Source: Blastococcus sp. TF02A-26
Lineage (GTDB): Bacteria > Actinomycetota > Actinomycetes > Mycobacteriales > Geodermatophilaceae
Length of the DNA stretch: 64,000 bases
Direction: 5' to 3'
Assembly: GCF_003319125.1 (NCBI RefSeq)
Contig: NZ_QOHG01000020.1
Coordinates: 1 to 64,000 of the forward strand
Below, one piece after another: positions 18,260 through 29,324 of the stretch. The position numbers and the translations under genes were made by a program. Within the stretch, counting starts at the first letter, position 1. Each line of letters begins with the position of its first letter. The notes below the pieces were generated by a model. The model made no database searches. It was not told the origin of the DNA and saw only the letters and a list, made by a program, of their open reading frames with translations.

Positions 18260-20653
18260 TCAGCCCGGCGTGTCCCCGCCCCCCGGCCCGACGGGCACCG
18301 GCTCGGTCGTCCCGCGCGTGGCGCTGACCAGCGCGGCCTCGATCCGCACCCGCTGGGCGGCGTCGATCGGCTCGCGGGTGGAGTTGCACACGTAGAAGTA
18401 GTCGGCCGCGTCGGCGCCCAGGGTCTCGATCCGCGCGGAGGTGACGTCCAGCCCCTCCCCCGCAAGCGCGGCGGTGAGCCGGTGCAGCAGCCCCGCCCGG
18501 TCACCGGCCCGCACCTCGACGATGCTGTTCTGCTCCCCGCTGACCTCCGAGTCGTGCCAGGAGATCCGCGGCGGCGCGGCGCGCACGCCGTCCTGCCGGT
18601 AGTCCGCCTCGCGCTGCCGCAGCCGCTCCGCCAGCGGCAGCGTGCCCTCGAGGGCCGCGCGGACGGCGTCGGCGAGGATTGTCGCCACCGGCGCCCGGCC
18701 GAAGCGCGGGCGCACGGCGAACACCGCCGTCGCGCGGCCGTCGAGCACGTTCACCTTGGCCGCGCGGACGTCGAGCTGGTTCAGCGCCATGACACCGGCC
18801 AGCACGCTGAACAGGCCCGGCCGGTCCGGTGCGCCCACGGTGATCTGCTGGCCGTCGGCGACGTCCTCGATCCCGACCGTCACCGCGACCGCGGCCCCGG
18901 TGGACTCCGCCGCCGTGACCTGGGGCTGTGCGGCCTGCAGCACCGGCTCGGGCTCCGGGACGGTGCTGGTGCCCATGAAGCCCTGCACCCGCGCGACGAG
19001 CGCCGCCACGAGGTGCGCCTTCCACGGCGACCAGGCCGAGACGCTGGTCGCCGCGCCGTCGGCCTGGGCCAGCGCGTGCAGCAGCTGGAGCAGCGCCGGG
19101 TCGCCGCCGAGGGTCTCGCTGACCCGCGAGATGGTCGCCGGGTCGTCGATGTCGCGCCGGGTGGCGGTGTCGGGCAGCAGCAGGTGGTGGCGGACCATCG
19201 CCGCGATCGTCGCCACGTCGGCCGGGGCGAACCCCATGCGCGTGGCGATCTCGGCGCCGATCGGCTCCCCCACGACGCTGTGGTCGCCCGGCCAGCCCTT
19301 GCCGATGTCGTGCAGCAGCGCGCCGACCAGCAGCAGGTCCGGGCGGTCGACGTCCCGGGTCAGCTCGGCCGCGGCAGCCGCCGCCTCGACCAGGTGGCGG
19401 TCGACGGTGAAGCGGTGCCAGGGGTGCCGCTGCGGCAGCGACCGCACCCGGTCCCACTCCGGTAGCACGCGGGCCAGCAGCCCCTCCTGGTCCAGCTGCT
19501 CGAGCACCGGGACCGCGCTGCGGCCGCTGGCCAGCAGCCGCAGGAACGACCACCGCACCTCGGCCGGCCAGGGCTCGGGCAGCGGCGGGCTGTGCACCGC
19601 GAGGACCTTGAGCGTGTAGGGCGACAGGAGCAGGTCGGCGCGGGCCGCGGCGGCCGCGCCCCGCAGCACGAGACCGGGGTCGGCCGCGGGCCGGGCGTCC
19701 CGGGCGAGGACGACCTCGTCGCCCTGCCGGACGACGCCCTCGGCGAGCGGCTCGCGGTGCACCCGGCGGTAGCGGCCACGGGGACGGCGGACCAGCGCGG
19801 ACTCCACCCGCCGCCAGGTCTCGTCCGCCACGAACGCCAGTCGCCGGCCGGCGAGGCTGACCCGGCGGAGGAGCTCGTCCTCGTCGGCGAGCCCGAGCGC
19901 CACCGCGACGGGCCGCTGCTCCTGGCGCACCAGGACGTCTGTGGGGCGACCCGAGCGGCGGCGGAGCTCGTCGCGGACGTCGAGCAGGAAGGCGTAGGCC
20001 TCCTCCGCCTCGGCGGAGGGCTCGTCGGCCAGCTGTGCGGCGGCGACCGCGCGCAGGACCTGGCCCTCGCGGAGCCCGCCGTAGGCCTCCTTGAGGTCCG
20101 GCTCGAGGAGGAAGGCGAGCTCGCCGACCTTGCGGGCCCGCTCGCGGCGCAGGTCGCGCAGCTGCGGCAGCAGCCGGGACGCCGACTGGCGCCAGCTGCC
20201 GAGGGTGGCGGTGCGCAGCCGGGCACCCAGGTCCGCGTCGCCGGCGATCAGGCGGGCGTCGAGCAGGCCCAGTCCGGCCTTGACGTCGGTCGAGGCCACG
20301 GTGACGGCCTCGGAGATCGAGCGGACCGAGTGGTCCAGCCGCAGTCCGGCGTCCCACACCGGGTACCAGAGCGCGTCGGCCAGCGCGGCGATCTCCGGCC
20401 GGCCGTCGTGCACGAGCACCAGGTCCAGGTCCCCGTGCGGCGGCGGCTCGCGGCGGCCGAGGCTGCCGACCGCGACCAGCGCGAGGCCCTCGCTGCCGGA
20501 GCGGGGCGTCGCGGCGCCGCGGCGCGGGACCGGCGGCGGGGTGCCCGCGATCGCGTCCGCGAGCAGACCGGTCAGCCAGGTGTCCAGGGTCTGCACCCGC
20601 TGCGCCCGCGTCAGCGCCGGCAGCGAGTCGGTGTCGAGCAACGTCTCCCCCAT
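18260..20653 (-). CDS. glnD: PII uridylyltransferase / uridylyl-removing enzyme GlnD
   Basis: A 797-aa bifunctional nitrogen sensor that modifies PII. The nucleotidyltransferase motif is GSLGRREPPPHGDLDLVLVH. The HD hydrolase domain follows (LLLVGALLHDIGKGWPGDHS, with MVRHHLLLPDTA). Two C-terminal ACT domains (ITVGAPDRPGLFSVLAGVMA and VEVRAGDRAGLLHRLTAALA) sense glutamine. It follows glnB after 92 bp. In some Actinobacteria GlnD adenylylates PII; which nucleotide is used here cannot be read from sequence. Confidence 0.95.
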   Translation of the reverse strand: MGETLLDTDSLPALTRAQRVQTLDTWLTGLLADAIAGTPPPVPRRGAATPRSGSEGLALVAVGSLGRREPPPHGDLDLVLVHDGRPEIAALADALWYPVWDAGLRLDHSVRSISEAVTVASTDVKAGLGLLDARLIAGDADLGARLRTATLGSWRQSASRLLPQLRDLRRERARKVGELAFLLEPDLKEAYGGLREGQVLRAVAAAQLADEPSAEAEEAYAFLLDVRDELRRRSGRPTDVLVRQEQRPVAVALGLADEDELLRRVSLAGRRLAFVADETWRRVESALVRRPRGRYRRVHREPLAEGVVRQGDEVVLARDARPAADPGLVLRGAAAAARADLLLSPYTLKVLAVHSPPLPEPWPAEVRWSFLRLLASGRSAVPVLEQLDQEGLLARVLPEWDRVRSLPQRHPWHRFTVDRHLVEAAAAAAELTRDVDRPDLLLVGALLHDIGKGWPGDHSVVGEPIGAEIATRMGFAPADVATIAAMVRHHLLLPDTATRRDIDDPATISRVSETLGGDPALLQLLHALAQADGAATSVSAWSPWKAHLVAALVARVQGFMGTSTVPEPEPVLQAAQPQVTAAESTGAAVAVTVGIEDVADGQQITVGAPDRPGLFSVLAGVMALNQLDVRAAKVNVLDGRATAVFAVRPRFGRAPVATILADAVRAALEGTLPLAERLRQREADYRQDGVRAAPPRISWHDSEVSGEQNSIVEVRAGDRAGLLHRLTAALAGEGLDVTSARIETLGADAADYFYVCNSTREPIDAAQRVRIEAALVSATRGTTEPVPVGPGGGDTPG

Positions 20654-20745
20654 CGGATCGGCGTCGGCGCCGGTGAGCGCCGGGGGTGGGAACGCGTCGG
20701 CCGGGGTGGCGGGGTCGCCCCGCCGCCCCGGCCGACGTCGGTCCG

Positions 20746-23472
<2,727 letters not shown>

Positions 23473-23476
<4 letters not shown>

Positions 23477-23814
23477 GCCGCCGCAACCGCGGGTTCCTCC
23501 TCGCCGGCCTGCTGGTGGCCCTGCTCATCGCCGGCGTCGGCAGCTACTACGCCTCCGCCTCCCCCGACGGCCTCGAGTGGTCGGCCGAGGAGGAGGGCTT
23601 CGGGCACACCGCCGAGGACAGCGCCGTGGCCGACTCCCCGCTGGCCGACTACGCCGTCAGCGGGGTCGACGACGGCCGGCTGTCCGGCGGGCTCGCCGGC
23701 GTCATCGGGGTCGCGGTCACCCTGGTGCTGGCCGGCGGCCTCACGATGGCGCTGCGCCGCCGCTCCGGTGGGACCCCGGACCGGGAGCCGGCTCCCGCGG
23801 ACCTGGGCGGCTGA
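23473..23814 (+). CDS. PDGLE-domain accessory subunit (CbiN/NikN-like)
   Basis: A 113-aa membrane protein with two spans: GFLLAGLLVALLIAGVGSYY near the N-terminus and GLAGVIGVAVTLVLAGGLTM near the C-terminus. Between them is the ASPDGLEW motif that defines the PDGLE family, the small partner of CbiM/NikM in metal ECF transporters. The GTG start overlaps the cbiM stop (GTGA). Confidence 0.9.
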
Positions 23815-24597
23815 GTGGGGGCCGGGCACGGCGGTGCCCTCGGCGCCGTCTACGTCCCGGGCTCCAGCGTCGTCCACCGGCTGGCGGCGCACGTCAAGCT
23901 GGTCGGGGTCCTCGCCTTCGCACTGGTCGTCGTGGCGACGCCGGTCGGCGCCGGCTGGGCGTGGGCGGCCTACGCGGGCTTCCTCGCCCTGGTGCTGGGC
24001 GCTGCCGCGGTCGCCCGCCTGACGCCCCGCCGGCTGGTGCGCGGGCTGGCGGTGGAGATCCCGTTCGTCGTCTTCGCGCTGCTCATGCCGTTCGTGGCCC
24101 GCGGACCCCGGATCGAGGTCGCCGGGCTGTCGCTGTCGGAGAGCGGCCTGGCCGCCGGGGGCGGGCTGCTGGCCAAGGCCACCCTCTCGGTCCTGGCCGC
24201 CACCGTCCTCGCCGCCACCACCGAGGCGCGGGAGCTGCTGCGCGGACTGGAGCGGCTGCGGCTGCCCGCCGTCCTCGTGCAGATCCTGTCGTTCATGATC
24301 CGCTACGCCGACGTCGTGTCCGGCGAGCTGCGCCGGATGCGGGTGGCCCGCGAGTCCCGCGGCTTCCGGCCCCGCCACCTCGGCGCGCTGAAGGTGCTCG
24401 GACCCGCCGCGGCCTCGCTCTTCGTCCGCTCCTACGAGCGCGGCGAGCGGGTCCACCTGGCGATGCTGTCCCGCGGCTACACCGGCCGGCTCGCCGGGGA
24501 CCCGGCCGCCGCGGTGGCCCCCGCCCAGTGGGCCGTCGGGCTGAGCCTGCCCCTGGCCGCCGCGGCCGTGCTCGGGGCGGGGATGCTGGTCGGGTGA
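23815..24597 (+). CDS. cbiQ: ECF transporter transmembrane (T) component CbiQ
   Basis: A 260-aa EcfT protein with about five or six membrane segments. The two coupling motifs that touch the ATPase are present: ARESRGF near residue 180 and LSRGYTG near residue 220. The GTG start directly follows the PDGLE stop. It transmits ATPase motion to CbiM. Confidence 0.93.
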   Translation: MGAGHGGALGAVYVPGSSVVHRLAAHVKLVGVLAFALVVVATPVGAGWAWAAYAGFLALVLGAAAVARLTPRRLVRGLAVEIPFVVFALLMPFVARGPRIEVAGLSLSESGLAAGGGLLAKATLSVLAATVLAATTEARELLRGLERLRLPAVLVQILSFMIRYADVVSGELRRMRVARESRGFRPRHLGALKVLGPAAASLFVRSYERGERVHLAMLSRGYTGRLAGDPAAAVAPAQWAVGLSLPLAAAAVLGAGMLVG

Positions 24598-25343
24598 CCG
24601 CCGCCGTCCCCTCCCTGCTCGTGGAGGACGTGGCGTTCGCCTATCCCGACGGGCACCAGGCGCTCTACGGCGTGGACCTGCGGATCGATCCGGGCGAGCG
24701 GGTGGCGCTGCTGGGCCCCAACGGCGCGGGCAAGACCACGCTGGTGCTGCACCTCAACGGCGTGCTGCGCGGCGGCCGCGGCCGGGTCACCGTCGCCGGT
24801 CTCCCGGTGGAGAAGCGGACGCTGCAGGAGGTGCGGCGCCGGGTCGGCGTCGTCTTCCAGGACCCCGACGACCAGCTGTTCATGCCCACCGTCGGCGAGG
24901 ACGTCGCCTTCGGCCCGCGCAACCTCGGGCTGCCCGAGGACGAGGTCGCCGCGCGGGTGGCCGCCGCCCTCGACCAGGTGGGGATGGCCGGCGTGGCCGA
25001 CCGGCCGCCGCACCACCTGTCGTTCGGCCAGCGCCGCCGGGTCGCCGTCGCCACCGTGCTGTCGATGCACCCCGAGGTGCTGGTGCTGGACGAGCCGTCG
25101 TCCAACCTCGACCCGGCCGGCCGCCGCGAGCTGGCCGAGGTCCTGACGAGCCTGCCGGTGACGATGCTGATGGTCACCCACGACCTGCCCTACGCCCTGC
25201 AGCTGTGCCCGCGGTCGGTGGTGCTGGACGGCGGGGTGGTGGTCGCCGACGGGCCGACCCGGGAGCTGCTCGCCGACGCCGACCTGCTGGCCCGGCACCG
25301 GCTGGAGCTCCCGTACGGCTTCGACCCCACGCGGGTGCCGTAG
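24594..25343 (+). CDS. cbiO: ECF transporter ATPase CbiO
   Basis: A 249-aa ABC ATPase. Walker A is LLGPNGAGKTTLVLHLNG, the Q-loop region VGVVFQDPDDQLFMPTVGED, the signature HLSFGQRRRVAVATVLSMHP (LSFGQ in place of LSGGQ) and Walker B VLVLDEPSSNLDP. The switch His is in VTHDLPYAL. The GTG start overlaps the cbiQ stop. It powers the CbiM/Q transporter. Confidence 0.95.
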   Translation: MTAAVPSLLVEDVAFAYPDGHQALYGVDLRIDPGERVALLGPNGAGKTTLVLHLNGVLRGGRGRVTVAGLPVEKRTLQEVRRRVGVVFQDPDDQLFMPTVGEDVAFGPRNLGLPEDEVAARVAAALDQVGMAGVADRPPHHLSFGQRRRVAVATVLSMHPEVLVLDEPSSNLDPAGRRELAEVLTSLPVTMLMVTHDLPYALQLCPRSVVLDGGVVVADGPTRELLADADLLARHRLELPYGFDPTRVP

Positions 25344-25344
25344 C

Positions 25345-25383
25345 GGAGTCGCTCGGTGACGGTTTCCGTCACCGAGCGACTCC
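25345..25383. terminator. Perfect 18-bp hairpin between cbiO and ftsY (bidirectional)
   Basis: The arms are 25345-25362 and 25366-25383 with a TTT loop; the left arm is GGAGTCGCTCGGTGACGG. It starts 2 bp past the cbiO stop and ends 3 bp before the ftsY stop, so it can end both convergent transcripts. A close relative lies at 56651-56693. Confidence 0.8.
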
Positions 25384-25385
25384 AC

Positions 25386-26612
25386 TCACTCCCCGCCGAC
25401 GAGGGCCTCGGCGAAGGCCTCGGGCTCGAACGGCGCCAGGTCGTCGGCGCCCTCCCCCAGGCCCACGAGCTTCACCGGGATCCCGAGCTCGCGCTGCACC
25501 GAGACGACGATGCCGCCCTTCGCCGTGCCGTCGAGCTTGGTCAGGACGACGCCCGTGACCTCCACGGCCTCGGTGAACACGCGGGCCTGCACGACGCCGT
25601 TCTGACCGGTCGTCGCGTCGAGGACCAGGAGGACCTCGGTGACCGGCGACTGCTTCTCCACGACCCGCTTGATCTTCCCGAGCTCGTCCATGAGGCCGGA
25701 CTTGGTGTGCAGCCGCCCCGCGGTGTCGACGACGACGGTGTCGACCTCGGCCTCGACGCCGGTGCGCACCGCCTCGAAGGCCACCGACGCGGGGTCGGCG
25801 CCCTCCCGGCCGCGCACGGTCAGGACGCCGACCCGCTCGCCCCAGGTCTCCAGCTGGTCGGCGGCGGCGGCGCGGAAGGTGTCGGCGGCACCGAGCACGA
25901 CGCTGCGGCCGTCACCGACGAGGACGCGGGCGATCTTGCCGACCGTCGTGGTCTTCCCGGCGCCGTTGACGCCGACCACCAGGACGACACCCGGGCGCCC
26001 CTCGGTCCGCTGGACACCCAGGCTGCGGTCCAGGTCCGGCCCGAGGACGGCGGTCAGCTCGCGGACCAGGAGAGCACGCAGGTCGGCGCCCGAGGCCGTG
26101 GCCAGCACCATCGACTGGGTGCGCAGCCGGTCGACGATCTGGGTGGTCGCCGCGATGCCGACGTCGGCGGCCAGCAGGGTCTCCTCGATCTCCTCCCAGT
26201 CGTCCTCGGTCAGCTTCTCGCGGGCCAGGACGGTGAGCAGGCCACGCCCCAGGGACGACTGCGAGCGGGCCAGGCGGGCGCGCAGCCGGACCAGCCGGCC
26301 GGCCGAGGGCGGCGGGGTCTCGAAGACCAGCCCCGGCTCGGCCTCGGCGGGCGGCAGCTCGACGGGCACGTCGGGCCGGGTCTCCTCCGCGGCGGTCGTG
26401 CCCTGACCGCTCGCGGTGGCACCGACCTGCGCCCCGGGCTCGGCCGAGGGCGCCCGCGGCGGGGCCTGTGGAGGGCGCGGGCGGGTCAGCGTGGTGCCCG
26501 CGACGGCGTCGTCGTCCAGACGGGTGGTGCGCCGGCCACGGCCCACCAGCAGGCCGGCCCCGACGAGCAGGGCGACGACGAGGATCGCGATCGCGATCAG
26601 CACGAACTCCAT
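25386..26612 (-). CDS. ftsY: Signal recognition particle receptor FtsY
   Basis: A 408-aa SRP receptor. Unlike the E. coli protein it starts with a membrane segment (EFVLIAIAILVVALLVGAGL), then an acidic and Pro-rich linker, then the NG GTPase: GVNGAGKTTTVGKIARVL, TFRAAAADQLETWGERVG, DTAGRLHTKSGLMDELGKI and TKLDGTAKGG. It receives Ffh-ribosome complexes at the membrane. Confidence 0.96.
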   Translation of the reverse strand: MEFVLIAIAILVVALLVGAGLLVGRGRRTTRLDDDAVAGTTLTRPRPPQAPPRAPSAEPGAQVGATASGQGTTAAEETRPDVPVELPPAEAEPGLVFETPPPSAGRLVRLRARLARSQSSLGRGLLTVLAREKLTEDDWEEIEETLLAADVGIAATTQIVDRLRTQSMVLATASGADLRALLVRELTAVLGPDLDRSLGVQRTEGRPGVVLVVGVNGAGKTTTVGKIARVLVGDGRSVVLGAADTFRAAAADQLETWGERVGVLTVRGREGADPASVAFEAVRTGVEAEVDTVVVDTAGRLHTKSGLMDELGKIKRVVEKQSPVTEVLLVLDATTGQNGVVQARVFTEAVEVTGVVLTKLDGTAKGGIVVSVQRELGIPVKLVGLGEGADDLAPFEPEAFAEALVGGE

Positions 26613-26686
26613 GCCGCCCAGTCTCCCAGGAGAGCTCCAGCCCGCAGCGACGGCGACGTCCGGGCGCGAGTGGGACGCTGACCGAC

Positions 26687-28402
26687 ATGCCGCTGACCGC
26701 CGGGAGCACCCCGGCCCTCCTGATCGGGCCCCTGCTGCGGCACGTCGACCCGGTGTCGGCCACCGTGTGGGTGGAGACCGACCGCGCCTGCGAGGTGGAG
26801 GTGCTCGGCCGCCGCGCCCGCACCTTCTGCGTCGGCGGCCACCACTACGCGCTGGTCGTGGTCGAGGGTCTGGAGCCGGGCAGCACCACGCCCTACGAGG
26901 TGCACCTGGACGGCGCGCGCGTCTGGCCGGACGCCGCGTCGTCCTTCCCGCCCAGCCGGATCCGCACCCCGGGCCGCCCGGGGCCCTTCACGATCGCGTT
27001 CGGCTCCTGCCGGTACGCCAGCCCGAGCACCGTCGGCCTGTCGGAGGGCATCCCGCCCGACGCGCTGGACGTCTACGCCTCGCGGATGGCCGACCGCCCC
27101 CAGGAGGAGTGGCCCGACGCCCTCGTCCTGCTCGGCGACCAGGTCTACGCCGACGAGCTCACCGCGCCGACCCGGGAGTGGCTGGCCCTGCGCCGGGGCG
27201 AGCCGGTGCCCGACGACGCCCAGGTCGCCGACTTCGAGGAGTACACCCGGCTCTACGCCGAGTCCTGGACCGATCCGCAGGTGCGGTGGCTGCTGTCGAC
27301 GATCCCGTCCTCGATGGTCTTCGACGACCACGAGATGATCGACGACTGGAACACCTCCGCCGCCTGGCGCCGCGAGGTGACCGCCACCGACTGGTGGTCC
27401 GACCGCATCTCGGGCGGCCTGGTCAGCTACTGGGTCTACCAGCACCTGGGCAACCTCAGCCCCCAGGAGCTGGCGGACAACGCCACCTGGCAGGCGATGC
27501 AGGGCCGGACCGACGGCGGGGACGACGCCGGGCCACCTGTCGGCTCTGCCGACGTCGAGGCCCTGCTGCGCGCGATGGCCGCCGCCGCCGACAGCGAGCC
27601 GGCGTCCATCCGCTGGAGCTACGTGCGGCACTGGGGAGACGTGCGCCTGGTCATGGTCGACAGCCGGGCCGGCCGGGTCCTCGACGAGCAGGCCCGCCGC
27701 ATGGTGGACGACGCCGAGTTCGACTGGGTCGAGGCGGCGATGCGCCGGGCGGTCGAGGAGGGGGTGGAGCACGTCGTCGTCGGCACCTCGCTGCCCTGGC
27801 TGCTGCCGCACGCGATCCACGAGGTCGAGCGCTGGAACGAGACGCTCGCCGTCCGGCACGAGGGACGGCTGCGCGGCCGGCTGTCCGAGAAGCTGCGCCA
27901 GGCCGCCGACCTGGAGCACTGGGCCGCGTTCGGGCACTCCTTCGAGCGCCTCGGCCGGGCGGTCACCTCGCTCGCGCGGGGCGAGGCCGGCCGCGCGCCG
28001 TCGACGGTCCTGGTGCTCTCCGGCGACGTGCACCACGCCTACGCCGCGGAGCTCACCGAGCCCGGCGGCCTCACCAGCCGGGTGCACCAGCTGACCGTCT
28101 CGCCGTTGCACAACCAGGCCCCCCACCCGATCAAGGTCGGTTTCCGGATCGGCTGGAGCCGCTGGGCCCGCCGGCTGACGACGGGCATCGCGAAGCTCGC
28201 CCGGGTCGCGCCCTCCCCGCTCGACTGGACCAAGGCGGCCGGGCCGTTCTTCGGCAACCAGGTGGGCGAGCTCGTGCTCGACGGCCGCGGCGCCCGCTTC
28301 CGGCTGCTGGTCGCCGACGAGAGCACCCGGGAGTCCGAGGAGCTCCAGGAGGTCCTGGACCTGCCGCTCGCCGACCCGGTGGCCGCGCAGGTGCGGGGCT
28401 GA
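26687..28402 (+). CDS. PhoD-like metallophosphatase
   Basis: A 571-aa alkaline-phosphatase-D-like phosphohydrolase. A short N-terminal beta domain precedes the catalytic domain. Metal motifs are FGSCRYA, LVLLGDQVYADE, VFDDHEMIDDWNTS and VLVLSGDVHHAYAAELTE. No signal peptide is seen at the ATG, so it is probably cytosolic, unlike secreted PhoD. The substrate is unknown. It is divergent from ftsY. Confidence 0.85.
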   Translation: MPLTAGSTPALLIGPLLRHVDPVSATVWVETDRACEVEVLGRRARTFCVGGHHYALVVVEGLEPGSTTPYEVHLDGARVWPDAASSFPPSRIRTPGRPGPFTIAFGSCRYASPSTVGLSEGIPPDALDVYASRMADRPQEEWPDALVLLGDQVYADELTAPTREWLALRRGEPVPDDAQVADFEEYTRLYAESWTDPQVRWLLSTIPSSMVFDDHEMIDDWNTSAAWRREVTATDWWSDRISGGLVSYWVYQHLGNLSPQELADNATWQAMQGRTDGGDDAGPPVGSADVEALLRAMAAAADSEPASIRWSYVRHWGDVRLVMVDSRAGRVLDEQARRMVDDAEFDWVEAAMRRAVEEGVEHVVVGTSLPWLLPHAIHEVERWNETLAVRHEGRLRGRLSEKLRQAADLEHWAAFGHSFERLGRAVTSLARGEAGRAPSTVLVLSGDVHHAYAAELTEPGGLTSRVHQLTVSPLHNQAPHPIKVGFRIGWSRWARRLTTGIAKLARVAPSPLDWTKAAGPFFGNQVGELVLDGRGARFRLLVADESTRESEELQEVLDLPLADPVAAQVRG

Positions 28403-28420
28403 GAGTGGAAGGCTGACGGG

Positions 28421-29236
28421 GTGACCGACGACCTCCTCCGGCCCGCGCCCGGGCCCGACCAGCCGCCGATCCCCGTCCGCCTCGTCACCTTCAACACCCA
28501 CCACGGGGTGGGCACCGACGACCGGCACGACCTCGCCCGGCTCGCCACCGTGCTCGCCGCCGTCGACGCCGACCTCATCTGCCTGCAGGAGGTCGACCGG
28601 CGGTTCGGCGCGCGCAGCGAGGACGTCGACCAGGCTCTGCTGCTCTCCCGGGCGCTGGACATGCAGCTGGCCTGGGGGCCGGCCATCGACGAGCCCCGGC
28701 GCGACGGCGGCGCGGACCGGCGTCAGTACGGCAACGCGCTGCTGTCCCGGCTGCCGGTGCTCGTCAGCGACGTGCACCGCCTGCCCGGCACCGGCGAGCC
28801 GCGCAGCGCCCTGCAGACCATGGTCGAGCTCGACGGCAGCTCGCTGTGGGTGACCGCGACGCACCTGACGACGAACTCGGCGGCCGAGCGGGCCGAGCAG
28901 GTGGCCGCGCTGGCCGGTCTGCACACCGCGGGCATGGCGGCCGGCGTGGTGGTCGGCGACTTCAACGCCGCACCCGACGCCCCGGAGCTGCAGCCGCTGC
29001 AGGAGCGCTTCACCGATGCGTGGGAGCTCGCCGAGGCGACAGAGGACCGCGCCGGCTGGCGGTTCTGGACCAGCGGCCAGGGCATGACCCACCCCGCCGG
29101 CGCTCCCCGCCGCCGCATCGACCAGGTCTGGGTCTCGCCCGGCGTCACCGTGACCGCGGCGCGGGTGCTGGACGGCGAGGGCGCCTCGGACCACCTGCCG
29201 CTGGTGGTCGACCTGCTCGTCCCCTCCGGCGTGTGA
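28421..29236 (+). CDS. Endonuclease/exonuclease/phosphatase family protein
   Basis: A 271-aa EEP-fold hydrolase. Motifs are LVTFNTHHGVGTDDRHDLAR, LICLQEVDRRFG, VVVGDFNAAPDAPEL and the terminal SDHLPLVVDLL with its catalytic Asp-His. It starts 19 bp after the PhoD-like gene and is likely co-transcribed. The substrate (DNA, phospholipid or phosphoinositide-like ester) is unknown. Confidence 0.85.
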   Translation: MTDDLLRPAPGPDQPPIPVRLVTFNTHHGVGTDDRHDLARLATVLAAVDADLICLQEVDRRFGARSEDVDQALLLSRALDMQLAWGPAIDEPRRDGGADRRQYGNALLSRLPVLVSDVHRLPGTGEPRSALQTMVELDGSSLWVTATHLTTNSAAERAEQVAALAGLHTAGMAAGVVVGDFNAAPDAPELQPLQERFTDAWELAEATEDRAGWRFWTSGQGMTHPAGAPRRRIDQVWVSPGVTVTAARVLDGEGASDHLPLVVDLLVPSGV

Positions 29237-29256
29237 CGGCGCCCCGGGGCGACCGA

Positions 29257-29316
29257 GGCATGGGTACCGATACCTGCGTCGTCGAGGCTGCGGGCGCGGG
29301 TATCGGTACCCATGCC
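29257..29316. terminator. 18-bp perfect inverted repeat between convergent genes
   Basis: Arms GGCATGGGTACCGATACC (29257-29274) and GGTATCGGTACCCATGCC (29299-29316) enclose 24 nt. It lies between the stops of the EEP gene (29236) and smc (29325). A bidirectional terminator is likely, though the loop is long and each arm also contains a GGTACC palindrome. Confidence 0.6.
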
Positions 29317-29324
29317 CGTGGCGG

